DNA of 64,000 bases from Chloroflexota bacterium. Its GTDB lineage: Bacteria; Chloroflexota; Anaerolineae; Caldilineales; Caldilineaceae. The DNA lies in assembly GCA_016861025.1 (NCBI GenBank), contig BOKO01000009.1, positions 124,001-188,000 on the forward strand. The letters run 5' to 3'. Shown here piece by piece: positions 44,861 through 52,416 of the stretch. Within the stretch, counting starts at the first letter, position 1; each line of letters starts with the position of its first letter. The notes beneath the pieces were generated by a model, which saw only the letters and a list, made by a program, of their open reading frames with translations, was not told the origin of the DNA and ran no database searches. Both the position numbers and the translations under genes were made by a program.

Positions 44861-45181
44861 CTATTCTGCGGCGCGCTTGCGCCGCACATGCTGCTCAATC
44901 TCATAAAAATTCTTCGCCAGCAACCGCCGCGTCAGCTGCGCATACATCTGCTGCAAATTCTCGTGCCGGCGCTCCACATCCGCCAGCCGCCGGCGCACCG
45001 TCGCCTCCTCCTCCTCCGCCAACAAACACCACAACTCAGCCACTTCCGCCCGCTGGCGCAGCGCCGCACACTCCCGCCGTGCCTCGCGCACCATCCACGC
45101 CAGCACCGCAATCACCACCAGCAGCATAGCGCCGAGCAAATCACTCAATCCGGCGTCGAGGCGATCAAACCCCTGGATCAT
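44861..45181 (-). CDS. Membrane-anchored coiled-coil protein
   Basis: This 106-residue protein has one membrane helix (LGAMLLVVIAVLAWMVREAR) followed by a charged coiled coil (VRRRLADVERRHENLQQMYA). ATG 45181 has GGGTGGTGG upstream. It overlaps the preceding small ORF by 17 bp. Topology recalls Rz/spanin-like or phage accessory membrane proteins; function unknown. Confidence 0.55.
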   Translation of the reverse strand: MIQGFDRLDAGLSDLLGAMLLVVIAVLAWMVREARRECAALRQRAEVAELWCLLAEEEEATVRRRLADVERRHENLQQMYAQLTRRLLAKNFYEIEQHVRRKRAAE

Positions 45182-45323
45182 TCCACCACCCCCACACGTG
45201 GTTGCCCAGCACGATCCCGATCTCCCCACTGCGTCCCGGCCACACCGGATCATCTGGCGGATAGTTCGGCTTGATCACCAGCCGATCAACATCCACCCGC
45301 GCAGCACCACGCCCCACAACCAC
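45165..45323 (-). CDS. Overlapping small ORF
   Basis: A frame ending with TGA at 45165 reads VDVDRLVIKPNYPPDDPVWP, then GRSGEIGIVLGNHVWGWWND, which looks coding. It is open back to 45350 but has only GTG starts (45323, 45317 or 45296). It overlaps both neighbours in other frames. About 52 residues; function unknown. Confidence 0.45.
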   Translation of the reverse strand: MVVGRGAARVDVDRLVIKPNYPPDDPVWPGRSGEIGIVLGNHVWGWWNDPGV

Positions 45324-45394
45324 CCGAACGCCACATCCAGATTGTCCAACTCATAATGATTCCACTTCCAGCCCGCATTTTCCGCCTTGTGCAT
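45275..45394 (-). CDS. Overlapping micro-ORF, membrane-like
   Basis: A 39-residue frame starts at ATG 45394, next to a 27-bp motif, and reads WKWNHYELDNLDVAFGWLWG, then VVLRGWMLIGW. The second half is hydrophobic. It overlaps the previous small ORF by about 50 bp in another frame. Confidence 0.4.
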   Translation of the reverse strand: MHKAENAGWKWNHYELDNLDVAFGWLWGVVLRGWMLIGW

Positions 45395-45421
45395 CGTCCC
45401 ACAATCCTTTCTTATCAGTCG
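45395..45421. promoter_or_regulatory. 27-bp prophage motif, copy 9
   Basis: CGTCCCACAA, seven bases, TTATCAGTCG. It fills the gap between the ParB-like gene and the micro-ORF. Confidence 0.85.
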
Positions 45422-45422
45422 T

Positions 45423-46754
45423 TCAATCGCACCCTGCCAACGGCTCCACCGCCCGCCCTTCCAGCAGATCAACCATCCGCTGTAACCGGTCGATGCACTT
45501 CTGCAACTCCCGCTTGGGCGCCAACCAATCGCTGTAGCAGCCCGTCAGCGCACCGTACTCGTCCTCGCTCGCAATCGCCTGCCTGTACAGCGCAATCAGC
45601 CGCTGCGCCTGCCCGACGCGCTCGTCGGGCAACACAATCGGCTCTGCCGGCGCCAAATCACGAGCCGCCGCCCACGCATCCACCACCACCGACGCCGCCG
45701 CTGCCGTCGTCTCCCCATCTCCCCTTCTCCCCTTCTCCACCACCGGCCCCCGCCGATCCGCCCACGTCGCCGCCTTGATCTCACGTGCCAGCGCCTTCGC
45801 TTCCGGCGACCCAGGCCGCAGCGCCCGCCGTTCCCCCACCAGCCGCTCGACCGCCGTGGCGACCGCTGCCTCAACCCGTTCCACGCTCACATCGAACGGC
45901 GCCAACACCCGTTGCAGCTTCGCCCAATACTCGCCCGCGTGCGCCCGGCTCTGCTGCGCCATCTCCTCCCCCTGCGCCGCCGTCACACTGCCGTAATACT
46001 CCGTCGCCGCCTGCTCGACAATGTCCTCCAACTCCCAGTCCTCAATTGGCATCTTCGGCTGCGGACCAAACGGCGTGTCGTAGGTCGTGCGCGGCATCGG
46101 CATGTTCAGCGCCGGCAGACCCGATTCATAGCGGCGAGACGGAGATTGTAGATTGGAGATTGAGCGATTGGCGCCAATGTTCGCCGTATTCATCGTCGTC
46201 TGCTGACCGGTTTTGGGGTGGGTATACTGCGTTTCGTGCGCAGTATCCAAGCCCAAATCCTTTTTGATCTTGCGCACCAACGCCTCGCTGACATTGCAAC
46301 GGCGCGCCAGTTCCCTGTTGCTCCACCTGCCCCACTCATCATCACGCAGCAACGTTTCCACTGCTCGCCGTTTATCCTCATCCGAGCGCCGTAGCCCGTG
46401 ATCGGAATTTGCTCCAGCCGCGTGCAAAATCGCATCACGGCGCGTGCCGCTGCGCACATCTCCCGGAATCCGGGCGCCTATCTGCGCGTTGCCGGAACGC
46501 TTCCACGCTGCCAACCGGTGGAACCCATCCGCCAGCCAATAATTCTCTCCGTCGTGGTAAACGACTACGGGCGGAAAGCTGCCCCATTGCCTGGTCTCTT
46601 GAAACGTCTCAGCATAATCCTGAACTGTCCCCTCATGCAGCCCGGCGCGCATCTGCGTCCCGCCGTCCACCTTGATCGCCTCAACCGCCAGCATCGTCGG
46701 CGGCTTCGGCGCACTCAGTACATCCCCCAAAATATCCGGCGTCGGCTGTCTCAT
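45423..46754 (-). CDS. ParB/sulfiredoxin-fold protein with HTH
   Basis: This 443-residue protein has an N-terminal ParB-like domain: VEAIKVDGGTQMRAGLHEGT, then FPPVVVYHDGENYWLADGFH (usual L-x-D-G-x-H-R) and RLAAWKRSGNAQIGARI. An HTH follows (NRELARRCNVSEALVRKIKK). A linker near residue 195 contains SISNLQSPS, encoded by the GATTGGA-type dispersed repeat. The C-terminal half is helical. Phage ParB-like proteins regulate transcription or act in replication; CTPase activity cannot be judged. The next gene overlaps by ATGA. Confidence 0.75.
   Translation of the reverse strand: MRQPTPDILGDVLSAPKPPTMLAVEAIKVDGGTQMRAGLHEGTVQDYAETFQETRQWGSFPPVVVYHDGENYWLADGFHRLAAWKRSGNAQIGARIPGDVRSGTRRDAILHAAGANSDHGLRRSDEDKRRAVETLLRDDEWGRWSNRELARRCNVSEALVRKIKKDLGLDTAHETQYTHPKTGQQTTMNTANIGANRSISNLQSPSRRYESGLPALNMPMPRTTYDTPFGPQPKMPIEDWELEDIVEQAATEYYGSVTAAQGEEMAQQSRAHAGEYWAKLQRVLAPFDVSVERVEAAVATAVERLVGERRALRPGSPEAKALAREIKAATWADRRGPVVEKGRRGDGETTAAAASVVVDAWAAARDLAPAEPIVLPDERVGQAQRLIALYRQAIASEDEYGALTGCYSDWLAPKRELQKCIDRLQRMVDLLEGRAVEPLAGCD
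46138..46168. repeat. GATTGGA-type repeat inside the ParB-like gene
   Basis: GGAGATTGTAGATTGGAGATTG-like units (about three) are in frame in the ParB-like gene. The same unit forms the host hairpin at 6818-6931. It suggests a mobile short repeat that entered the phage gene without breaking it. Confidence 0.65.
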
Positions 46755-47011
46755 TTGTGATCCCCCGTCATCCCGTCCAACTGGCTATCGATCCGCTCCA
46801 TCCAGCGTCCCACATACTCCGTCGAGCGCACGCCCTGCACCCGTATCAAATGCAACTCATTCAACATCCCCATCAACACCGCCAGCGTCGCCTGCTCGTA
46901 GGCAAACGCATTCTGGTGCTCCATGAACAGCCGCACCGCCTCGGCGGCTACCTGCATGTGTCTCGTCGTCTCCTCGCTCATCATCTCCTCCTGATTTTCT
47001 TCCGACGACAA
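46751..47011 (-). CDS. Small helical phage protein
   Basis: This 86-residue acidic protein (AAEAVRLFMEHQNAFAYEQA, then GMLNELHLIRVQGVRSTEYV) is predicted to be all-helical. Its stop overlaps the start of the ParB-like gene. Function unknown. Confidence 0.55.
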   Translation of the reverse strand: MSSEENQEEMMSEETTRHMQVAAEAVRLFMEHQNAFAYEQATLAVLMGMLNELHLIRVQGVRSTEYVGRWMERIDSQLDGMTGDHK

Positions 47012-47040
47012 TTGCTCAAATCAACATTTCCATAGACTCC

Positions 47041-47128
47041 GGTTTCACGGTTTCACGGTTTCACGGTTTCACGCATTTTTAGTGGGTGGGTCACAAAATG
47101 CGTGAAACCGTGAAACCGTGAAACCGTA
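47041..47128. repeat. GGTTTCAC tandem repeats forming a large hairpin
   Basis: Four units of GGTTTCAC run from 47041 to about 47073, extended by GCATTTT; after a 15-nt spacer AAAATGC and three units of GTGAAACC follow (to about 47127). The two halves form a stem of over 30 bp. It separates the RepA-like gene from the ParB-like cluster. Its iteron-like form next to a replication ATPase makes it an origin candidate, though similar hairpins occur in host intergenic regions of this window. Confidence 0.75.
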
Positions 47129-47136
47129 CATCTGTT

Positions 47137-48420
47137 CTAATCGTCTTCAATATCGCCTGCATCATCCGTTCTACAGGAGTCATCCTCGGCCAACATCCAC
47201 AAATTTCCTTTGCCCTGGCGTCCCGCACTGTCGGAAATTCGGGCGCCCAATCGCTTACGAGCGCGGAAAATCGTCGCCTTGCTGAAACCGTCCGCAACAG
47301 CGGCTTCCACCAATTCCCGAAATTTGGTCGGCCCGTTGGCTTCCAAGTAATCAACCAACCACTCTTCCGCCGATGGCTCCTCTACAACCGTCGTCGCCAC
47401 CGGCCCATACTCAAAGCGCACCCCGCTCTCACTGCGCTGCATCCGAATCTCCAGCTTGGGTGGATACTCCGCCGCCAGGTTCGTCTTCACAACCTCCATG
47501 TGGCGCGGACCATTCAGCGAAAACTGCTTACCAGGCTCCTGCACCACCGACAGCCCGATCACACTGCGCGCCAGCGCCACAATATGCGTGCTGCCACGAA
47601 AATCGTGGATGCTGACGCCGGGCAGCGACAACTGCCCGCCGCTTGGCTTGCGCAGATGATGCAGCAGCACCATCCCGGCGTTCACCTCCCGCGCCACCCC
47701 ATTCAACCAGGTCAACAGCCCGCCCACCTCCTCGGCGCTGTTCGTCCCCTTCGTCGTAATGGCGCTCAGGCTGTCGATGATGATCAACTCCGGGCGCACC
47801 GTCCACGCCAGGTCAAGCAGACGATCCCGCCACTTCGGTTGCAGAAAATCCATCATCTCGCCATTCCCCGCCATCATCAGATACATGCGCCGCGTATCCA
47901 GCCCCAGATCGAGCGCACGCGCATTGTTCACCTGGGGAATCCCCTCAGCGTCCACATACACCACCTTCGCCGTCGCCGGATCATGCGTCACCGCCGACCC
48001 ATCCGGCCACACCGGCCCGTGCAGCGTAATGCGCGCCATATCCATCACCGCATAACTCTTGCCCGTGCCCTGAAACGCCCCCAACAGCGTCAACATCCCC
48101 CGCGGCACCCAGCTCTCCCACAGCCACGTCACTGGCTCCAACGAATCGGCGATCTCCGCCAACGTCGCATGGCGCAGTGGTGACGCTGCGTCCTCAATCT
48201 CATCCATCCATTGCTGCGCCGTGTCAGCGTCATCGGCCACCATCCGGCACGCCTCCGCCAGCCGGGAATAGGCATTAAAGCCCATTGCCCGGCTCTCCGC
48301 CGCCAACACGATCTCGCGCCACGGCCAGCGCCAATCCGCCAGATCAATCGACGTACTCTCGATCTCCTCAGCCACGAACGCCTGATACATCAGGCGCTGC
48401 ATCATGCGTTCGGTAATCAT
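47137..48420 (-). CDS. RepA-like AAA/RecA-fold replication ATPase
   Basis: This 427-residue protein has a RecA-like core: Walker A LLGAFQGTGKSYAVMDMARI (Lys near residue 110), Walker B PELIIIDSLSAITTKG, and a sensor-like region VLLHHLRKPSGGQ. The C-terminal 80 residues have a winged-helix/HTH appearance (FRELVEAAVADGFSKATIFR). This is the RepA/hexameric-helicase-like AAA_25 type common in phages and plasmids. It overlaps the upstream gene (ATGA). Confidence 0.82.
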   Translation of the reverse strand: MITERMMQRLMYQAFVAEEIESTSIDLADWRWPWREIVLAAESRAMGFNAYSRLAEACRMVADDADTAQQWMDEIEDAASPLRHATLAEIADSLEPVTWLWESWVPRGMLTLLGAFQGTGKSYAVMDMARITLHGPVWPDGSAVTHDPATAKVVYVDAEGIPQVNNARALDLGLDTRRMYLMMAGNGEMMDFLQPKWRDRLLDLAWTVRPELIIIDSLSAITTKGTNSAEEVGGLLTWLNGVAREVNAGMVLLHHLRKPSGGQLSLPGVSIHDFRGSTHIVALARSVIGLSVVQEPGKQFSLNGPRHMEVVKTNLAAEYPPKLEIRMQRSESGVRFEYGPVATTVVEEPSAEEWLVDYLEANGPTKFRELVEAAVADGFSKATIFRARKRLGARISDSAGRQGKGNLWMLAEDDSCRTDDAGDIEDD

Positions 48421-48677
48421 GATCCAAGTCCAAAAATCCGCACCGACTCTGCCATCTCATCGCCCACCGCCTGGCGTTCCAGCGCGTCGGCAATCCGTCG
48501 CACATCCTGCGCCAGGCTGAGCAGCGCCAGCGTCTGCGCCCACCGTTCCCGGCGGTCGCTGACGCGCAGCCCTGCCGTCATCGACCGCTCCGATGTGGCG
48601 TTTTCGGAGCGATCAAACGCATCCATTGCCGCCGCAAACTCCCTGATCGCCTCCTGCAAAAAATCATGCTCGTTCAT
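48417..48677 (-). CDS. Small helical phage protein
   Basis: This 86-residue protein (DFLQEAIREFAAAMDAFDRS, then LALLSLAQDVRRIADALERQ) is predicted to be helical. It is coupled to the RepA-like gene. Function unknown; a helicase partner is possible from position. Confidence 0.55.
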   Translation of the reverse strand: MNEHDFLQEAIREFAAAMDAFDRSENATSERSMTAGLRVSDRRERWAQTLALLSLAQDVRRIADALERQAVGDEMAESVRIFGLGS

Positions 48678-48695
48678 AAAACTCTCCTCAAATAC

Positions 48696-48836
48696 TCACT
48701 CATCGTCGTCCCTCTCCGCCACCATCCCTGCCAACGCCGTCGCTGCCCACAATACGATAGTGAGGAACGCTGACAGCGCCAGCATCCCCACCATTGCCCC
48801 GATCAGCAAACATGGTCCTATTTGCATGTATTGCAT
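48696..48836 (-). CDS. Small single-helix membrane protein
   Basis: A 46-residue frame from ATG 48836 (GGAAG seven bases upstream) reads MQYMQIGPCLLIGAMVGMLA, then LSAFLTIVLWAATALAG and an acidic tail ending DDDE. One or two membrane helices. Too short for confident family assignment. Confidence 0.5.
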   Translation of the reverse strand: MQYMQIGPCLLIGAMVGMLALSAFLTIVLWAATALAGMVAERDDDE

Positions 48837-48923
48837 GGACATCTTCCAAACCGGTCACGGATAAATCCACACACCGGACAAACATCCCACGCCTGACTCA
48901 ACCAACTTTGTAACCGTTTCATC
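48837..48923. other. Short gap without gene
   Basis: About 90 bp between two small membrane-protein genes. No hairpin or motif copy is seen. Confidence 0.3.
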
Positions 48924-49037
48924 TCAGAATCCTCCTATAGCGGCCCCGCCGGCCACCACCAACAGCCCGATCACTCCGATAATCCCGATCAAAAGCATCA
49001 CATAGAAAATCGCCGGATAGCCCTGCTCCTCGTCCAT
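48924..49037 (-). CDS. Small single-helix membrane protein
   Basis: This 37-residue frame starts at ATG 49037 after CACAGGAGGCTGATT, a strong binding site. It reads MDEEQGYPAIFYVMLLIGII, then GVIGLLVVAGGAAIGGF: a short acidic head and one membrane helix. The strong binding site makes it credible despite its size. Confidence 0.6.
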   Translation of the reverse strand: MDEEQGYPAIFYVMLLIGIIGVIGLLVVAGGAAIGGF

Positions 49038-49039
49038 AA

Positions 49040-49255
49040 TCAGCCTCCTGTGCTGAATTGCTTGTGCAGCGCCGCATTCTCGGCGCGCAGCCGTCTGAGT
49101 TCCGTCACCGTCGCTTCCAGTAGCGCCCGTTTCACTGGCCGTGTCGCCAACACCGAAGCCGGCGTCGTGGCGAGAATTTCCTCCAATCGTTGCAGCACAT
49201 CTCCACGTGTACCGTCGAAGTTGCGCCCGTACCCGCTTTCGTTCGCATCGTTCAT
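49040..49255 (-). CDS. Small helical phage protein
   Basis: This 71-residue protein contains a leucine-rich helix (RALLEATVTELRRLRAENAA) that may form a coiled coil. The same RLRAENAA phrase occurs in the 285-residue upstream protein, so the two may be related or interact. Start at ATG 49255; GTG two codons earlier is possible. Confidence 0.55.
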   Translation of the reverse strand: MNDANESGYGRNFDGTRGDVLQRLEEILATTPASVLATRPVKRALLEATVTELRRLRAENAALHKQFSTGG

Positions 49256-49271
49256 AACCATTCACTTTTCC

Positions 49272-50129
49272 TCACTTGCCAACCACAACCTCATGCGAAA
49301 AATCAACCAGCTGCAACCACGGCGTATTGAACGCCATCACATGCGCCGTCGCCGTTGGCATATATGCAGGTTTACACGCATCAAACTGAGATTGAGTGCG
49401 ATCATTCGTCGCAGCGATGATGTAGCGCACCAACTCCACTTGCACCTGCTTAGGAATCTGCCGCCATTTCCAGCGTCCCGCCTCCAACCCCAGCAAATAA
49501 TCGTGCGCCGCCTCACTCAGCACATATCCCACCACCGACGACATGCTCTTGCCATTGCGCTCAATCAGCGCCGCATTCTCGGCGCGCAGCCGTTCGAGTT
49601 CCGCTTCTAAATGCAAATTCTCGACGTTCAACTCATCTCGCCGCTTCTGCGACGCCTGTATCTCGTTCTCCATCTCGAAAATGCGGGCAATCAATGCCGA
49701 ATCATCGGCGTCGAGCTGAGCGACCTGCTGGCGCAGGCCGTCTCGCTCCGCCTCCAACTCCGCACACCGCCGATCCGCAAAATTGCGCTCATCCAACGCC
49801 GCCGCCAACTCCCGGCGCACACTCGCCAGGCTCGCCGCCAGCCGCTTCGCCGCCGCAATCATCGCCTCTGCCGTATCAGTGTCCGGCTCCTGATACAGAT
49901 CGACCGCATTCTCCGCCAGCCAATCATTCAGCCGCCCAATCTGGTCGTTCAGCCGCTCATAGTCACGCTGATCGACACACCGGCCTGCACCACCGGCGCC
50001 GTTCAGCCGCTCGTTCAGCGCCAGATGCAGCGCCAGCTGCGCCGCATCCAGGCTCACCAATCCGCCGTCGCTCACCACGTGCAGCGCCTCCCCGTACCGA
50101 TCCAGCATCCTTGTCGTTTCCCCGTTCAT
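49272..50129 (-). CDS. Coiled-coil phage protein
   Basis: This 285-residue protein has an N-terminal helical region, a long coiled coil (AELEAERDGLRQQVAQLDAD, then VENLHLEAELERLRAENAAL, residues 125-210) and a C-terminal domain (AAHDYLLGLEAGRWKWRQIP then KQVQVELVRYIIAATND). ATG 50129 has the coding character; the frame is open to 50462 but that part is the integrase out of frame. Function unknown. Confidence 0.6.
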   Translation of the reverse strand: MNGETTRMLDRYGEALHVVSDGGLVSLDAAQLALHLALNERLNGAGGAGRCVDQRDYERLNDQIGRLNDWLAENAVDLYQEPDTDTAEAMIAAAKRLAASLASVRRELAAALDERNFADRRCAELEAERDGLRQQVAQLDADDSALIARIFEMENEIQASQKRRDELNVENLHLEAELERLRAENAALIERNGKSMSSVVGYVLSEAAHDYLLGLEAGRWKWRQIPKQVQVELVRYIIAATNDRTQSQFDACKPAYMPTATAHVMAFNTPWLQLVDFSHEVVVGK

Positions 50130-50149
50130 CCCCAATCTCCAATCTTGAC

Positions 50150-50176
50150 CGTCCCACAACAACCGATTGTTAGACG
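50150..50176. promoter_or_regulatory. 27-bp prophage motif, copy 10
   Basis: CGTCCCACAA, seven bases, TTGTTAGACG. It overlaps the stop of integrase 2 and lies just before the coiled-coil gene. Confidence 0.85.
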
Positions 50177-51423
50177 CCCATCCGCAGCTGCCGGAAACCC
50201 GCCGTGTGCCCGTCAATCGGGTCGCCACGCTGCAACACCTTTGCGTAAATGCCCGTCGTCGCCAACGAGCTATGGTGCAGCCGGCTCTGCACCACCGCCA
50301 GATTCTGACCCGTCGCCAGCAGCAACTGCGCGTGCGTGTGGCGCAGGTCATGCACCCGAAAGCGCTCCGGGTTGGGGATGCCAGCCCCCCGCAGCGCCGC
50401 CCGCAGCACCCGCAGCGCAGATTTCTCCGAAATCGGCTGCGTCGGGTCCACCGCCGCCCCATGCTTCAGCCCGCTCATCTCCGGCTCACGCACCGGCAGC
50501 CACACAAACTCATCGTCGGCCAATCCCTCCTCCCTGCCAGGCGCACCTGGCGTCCATCGTCCCGCCTTCTTCAGATACCCCACGATGGCGTGATAGCAGT
50601 CCGCCGGCAGCACATCATCCTGTGCCTTGCCGCCCTTCCCGCTCCACGCAAACACAAACGTCCCCGGCTGGCTGCGACTGGGGCGCACATCGCCCCACCT
50701 CATCCGCAGCAGTTCCGCCGACCGCCACCCCGTATGCAAATAAGTCAGAATGAGTGCATAGTTTCGGGCCCCGCTCACCGTGTGCGCACGCCCCTCTAAC
50801 CACGTCAACAGCTGGTCATACTCCGCCACCGTCAGCGGCCTGGCCCGCTCATACGCCGCCGTCCGCCCCCGCTGCAAATTGCCCGTCTTAAACGGATTCT
50901 GGCGAGCACGCCCCAGCCGATCCACAAACAGATCGACCTCGACCCCGTTCACCATGCGCTTCTCATTGATCACAAACGAGTAGAACGAACTCACACACGA
51001 CAGCTGGTGGTTCACCGTCGTCTCGCTCAGCCCCTCCGCCCGCAGCCCGGCCTGCCACGCCCGCACGTGCGAATGATCCACCTCCCACAGTTCCACCGTC
51101 CGCACAGCGCCATCAACGTCCTCAACAAACTGCGTCGCCAGGAACCCCTGCCAGCGCAGCAGCGCCGCCTCATAGTTGCGCCGCGTATGCCGGCTGCCGC
51201 ACTTCGCCTCCTTCAGCGTCAGCCAATCCGCCGCCAACTCCGCCCACAACACCCGCCGCTGGCTCTCCGCCGAGACCGCCGCGCGCGCCAGCTGCGCCCC
51301 AAACGCCGCCCGCTGCCACGTCGCCAGCCCTCCCTCGCCAGCCCCTTCCGCAACGTCCGACAATAATTTATTGTCAGACGTTACCAGAGTAGATTGAGAC
51401 CTGGACAAAACCAGTGCATCCAT
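50170..51423 (-). CDS. int: Tyrosine recombinase / integrase 2
   Basis: This 417-residue recombinase has an N-terminal core-binding domain (LSETTVNHQLSCVSSFYSFV) and catalytic residues Arg in LHTGWRSAELLRMRW, Lys in GKGGKAQDDVLPA, HDLRHTHAQLLLA, LHHSSLATTG and Tyr in GIYAKVLQRGDP. It is longer than integrase 1, with an insert near residue 285. ATG 51423 is assumed; the frame is open to 51480. Two complete integrases in one prophage are unusual. Confidence 0.88.
   Translation of the reverse strand: MDALVLSRSQSTLVTSDNKLLSDVAEGAGEGGLATWQRAAFGAQLARAAVSAESQRRVLWAELAADWLTLKEAKCGSRHTRRNYEAALLRWQGFLATQFVEDVDGAVRTVELWEVDHSHVRAWQAGLRAEGLSETTVNHQLSCVSSFYSFVINEKRMVNGVEVDLFVDRLGRARQNPFKTGNLQRGRTAAYERARPLTVAEYDQLLTWLEGRAHTVSGARNYALILTYLHTGWRSAELLRMRWGDVRPSRSQPGTFVFAWSGKGGKAQDDVLPADCYHAIVGYLKKAGRWTPGAPGREEGLADDEFVWLPVREPEMSGLKHGAAVDPTQPISEKSALRVLRAALRGAGIPNPERFRVHDLRHTHAQLLLATGQNLAVVQSRLHHSSLATTGIYAKVLQRGDPIDGHTAGFRQLRMGV
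51354..51380. promoter_or_regulatory. 27-bp prophage motif, copy 11
   Basis: CGTCCGACAA, seven bases, TTGTCAGACG. The symmetry extends outward (AACGTC ... GACGTT) and inward (AATAA/TTATT). It lies within the first codons of integrase 2 if ATG 51423 is used; a later start would place it upstream. Confidence 0.9.
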
Positions 51424-51517
51424 CCGACCCCCCCGATCTGCCCGAAAAAAGGGTGCAAAAAAGAGAGCGGCGCACCCCACGCCGCCATCAGCGGACCCTA
51501 TAAATTGTCAGCCCCTG

Positions 51518-51820
51518 CTAGATCACTTCACGCCAGGTCAGTTCGGCCACGTGGTAGGTCACGGGCCCGCCCTTCCCATTTCGCCACTTCACCAGGCGGC
51601 GCACATCACAATCCGGCGGCGCCGCAAACGCCTGCTGGCACAGTTCAATCTCCACATCGCTCGGCGGCGCATCCATCCGCCCCAGCGCCAGCCGCAACCG
51701 CTCCTCCCGCCGCTCCAACACCACCTCCAGCCCCCGCTGCAAGCGACAATGCACAAAACGAGCCTGCGACCCTGCCAGCGTCTGGCGCATCGAAGCCGCC
51801 ACCTGCTTCAGCTTGCTCAC
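51518..51820 (-). CDS. Phage protein of unknown function
   Basis: This 100-residue basic protein (VAASMRQTLAGSQARFVHCR, then LEVVLERREERLRLALGRMD) is followed by a strand-like end (GPVTYHVAELTWREVI). It overlaps the RHH gene by 4 bp (ATGA), so it is in the same early leftward unit. No family recognised; an accessory recombination or regulatory role is possible. Confidence 0.55.
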   Translation of the reverse strand: MSKLKQVAASMRQTLAGSQARFVHCRLQRGLEVVLERREERLRLALGRMDAPPSDVEIELCQQAFAAPPDCDVRRLVKWRNGKGGPVTYHVAELTWREVI

Positions 51821-52038
51821 CGCTGCACCCCGGCCGCCGCGTGCTGCGCAGCGTGCGCCTCGTGCCCGTTCGTCCCCATCTCGATATTCAGCCGCTGCGC
51901 CTCCTCCCGGATCAACCGCCGCACCGTCGCCGAAAAGCCGGCGTCCCCGTTGCGCTTGCTGATCTCGTTGAGCAGCCGCTTATCCTGCTCCGTCGCCACC
52001 AGCCGAATCCACGCATTCATCGTCTTTGGCATACTCAT
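51817..52038 (-). CDS. Ribbon-helix-helix-like regulator
   Basis: This 73-residue protein reads MSMPKTMNAWIRLVATEQDK, then RLLNEISKRNGDAGFSATVR and RLIREEAQRLNIE. A short strand followed by two helices (DKRLLNEISKR and SATVRRLIREEAQR) fits the RHH/Arc-MetJ type. It is the first gene of the leftward unit, facing the repressor, as Cro-type regulators are. It is a candidate for binding the 27-bp motif. Confidence 0.6.
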   Translation of the reverse strand: MSMPKTMNAWIRLVATEQDKRLLNEISKRNGDAGFSATVRRLIREEAQRLNIEMGTNGHEAHAAQHAAAGVQR

Positions 52039-52416
52039 CGTCGTTCGCTCTCCTCTCCTGGTACGGGGCGCTGAAGGGCGCCCAGACAGGTTGGTTCTCC
52101 ATCTTCCGAAAATATACGCTTTCCCTTCAGCGCCCCAGGCTGAGCGCAACTCCTCCCCGTGTCCCTCCCCGAAAAGCCACGGATCGTTGCGCCCAGCCTG
52201 CGAAGCTGAAGCACCGCCACACTGCCGTCGTAGGGGCGCACTATGGCGGCCCATCCCCCCCACGCCACCCGTCACGCACAGTCGCAGCGGTGATTCTGCA
52301 CTTGTCGCCAACTTGGGGACAAGTGCAACCACATTGTAGCTTATATGGTTACACTTGTCAATAGGTTGTAGCTAATTTGGCGCACAAATGGTAAAAAGTT
52401 AGTGTATGATGTAGCT
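52039..52416. promoter_or_regulatory. Genetic-switch region between RHH and repressor genes
   Basis: This 378-bp divergent region has three parts. First, two large hairpins in the leftward leader: GGGGCGCTGAAGGG (52065-52078) with CCCTTCAGCGCCCC (52123-52136), and GGCT..GCGCAAC (52138-52150) with GTTGCGC..AGCC (52186-52198). Second, an operator-like dyad TGCACTTGTC (52297-52306) and GACAAGTGCA (52318-52327), with a third CACTTGTC at 52352-52359. Third, a direct repeat TTGTAGCT (52334 and 52366) before the repressor. The hairpins may be antitermination elements. Confidence 0.65.
52405..52410 (+). promoter_or_regulatory. -10 box of the repressor gene (leaderless)
   Basis: TATGAT is followed by exactly six bases and then ATG 52417, so transcription would start at the ATG. 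No Shine-Dalgarno sequence is present. The -35 is unclear. Confidence 0.5.

Noticed and set aside
47041..47128. A small CRISPR array
   Set aside because: The GGTTTCAC units are only 8 bp, have no spacers, and the second half is inverted; no cas gene is present.
49611..50753. A 380-codon plus-strand frame over the coiled-coil and integrase 2 genes
   Set aside because: Opposite strand to two genes with clear motifs; composition is that of a shadow frame.
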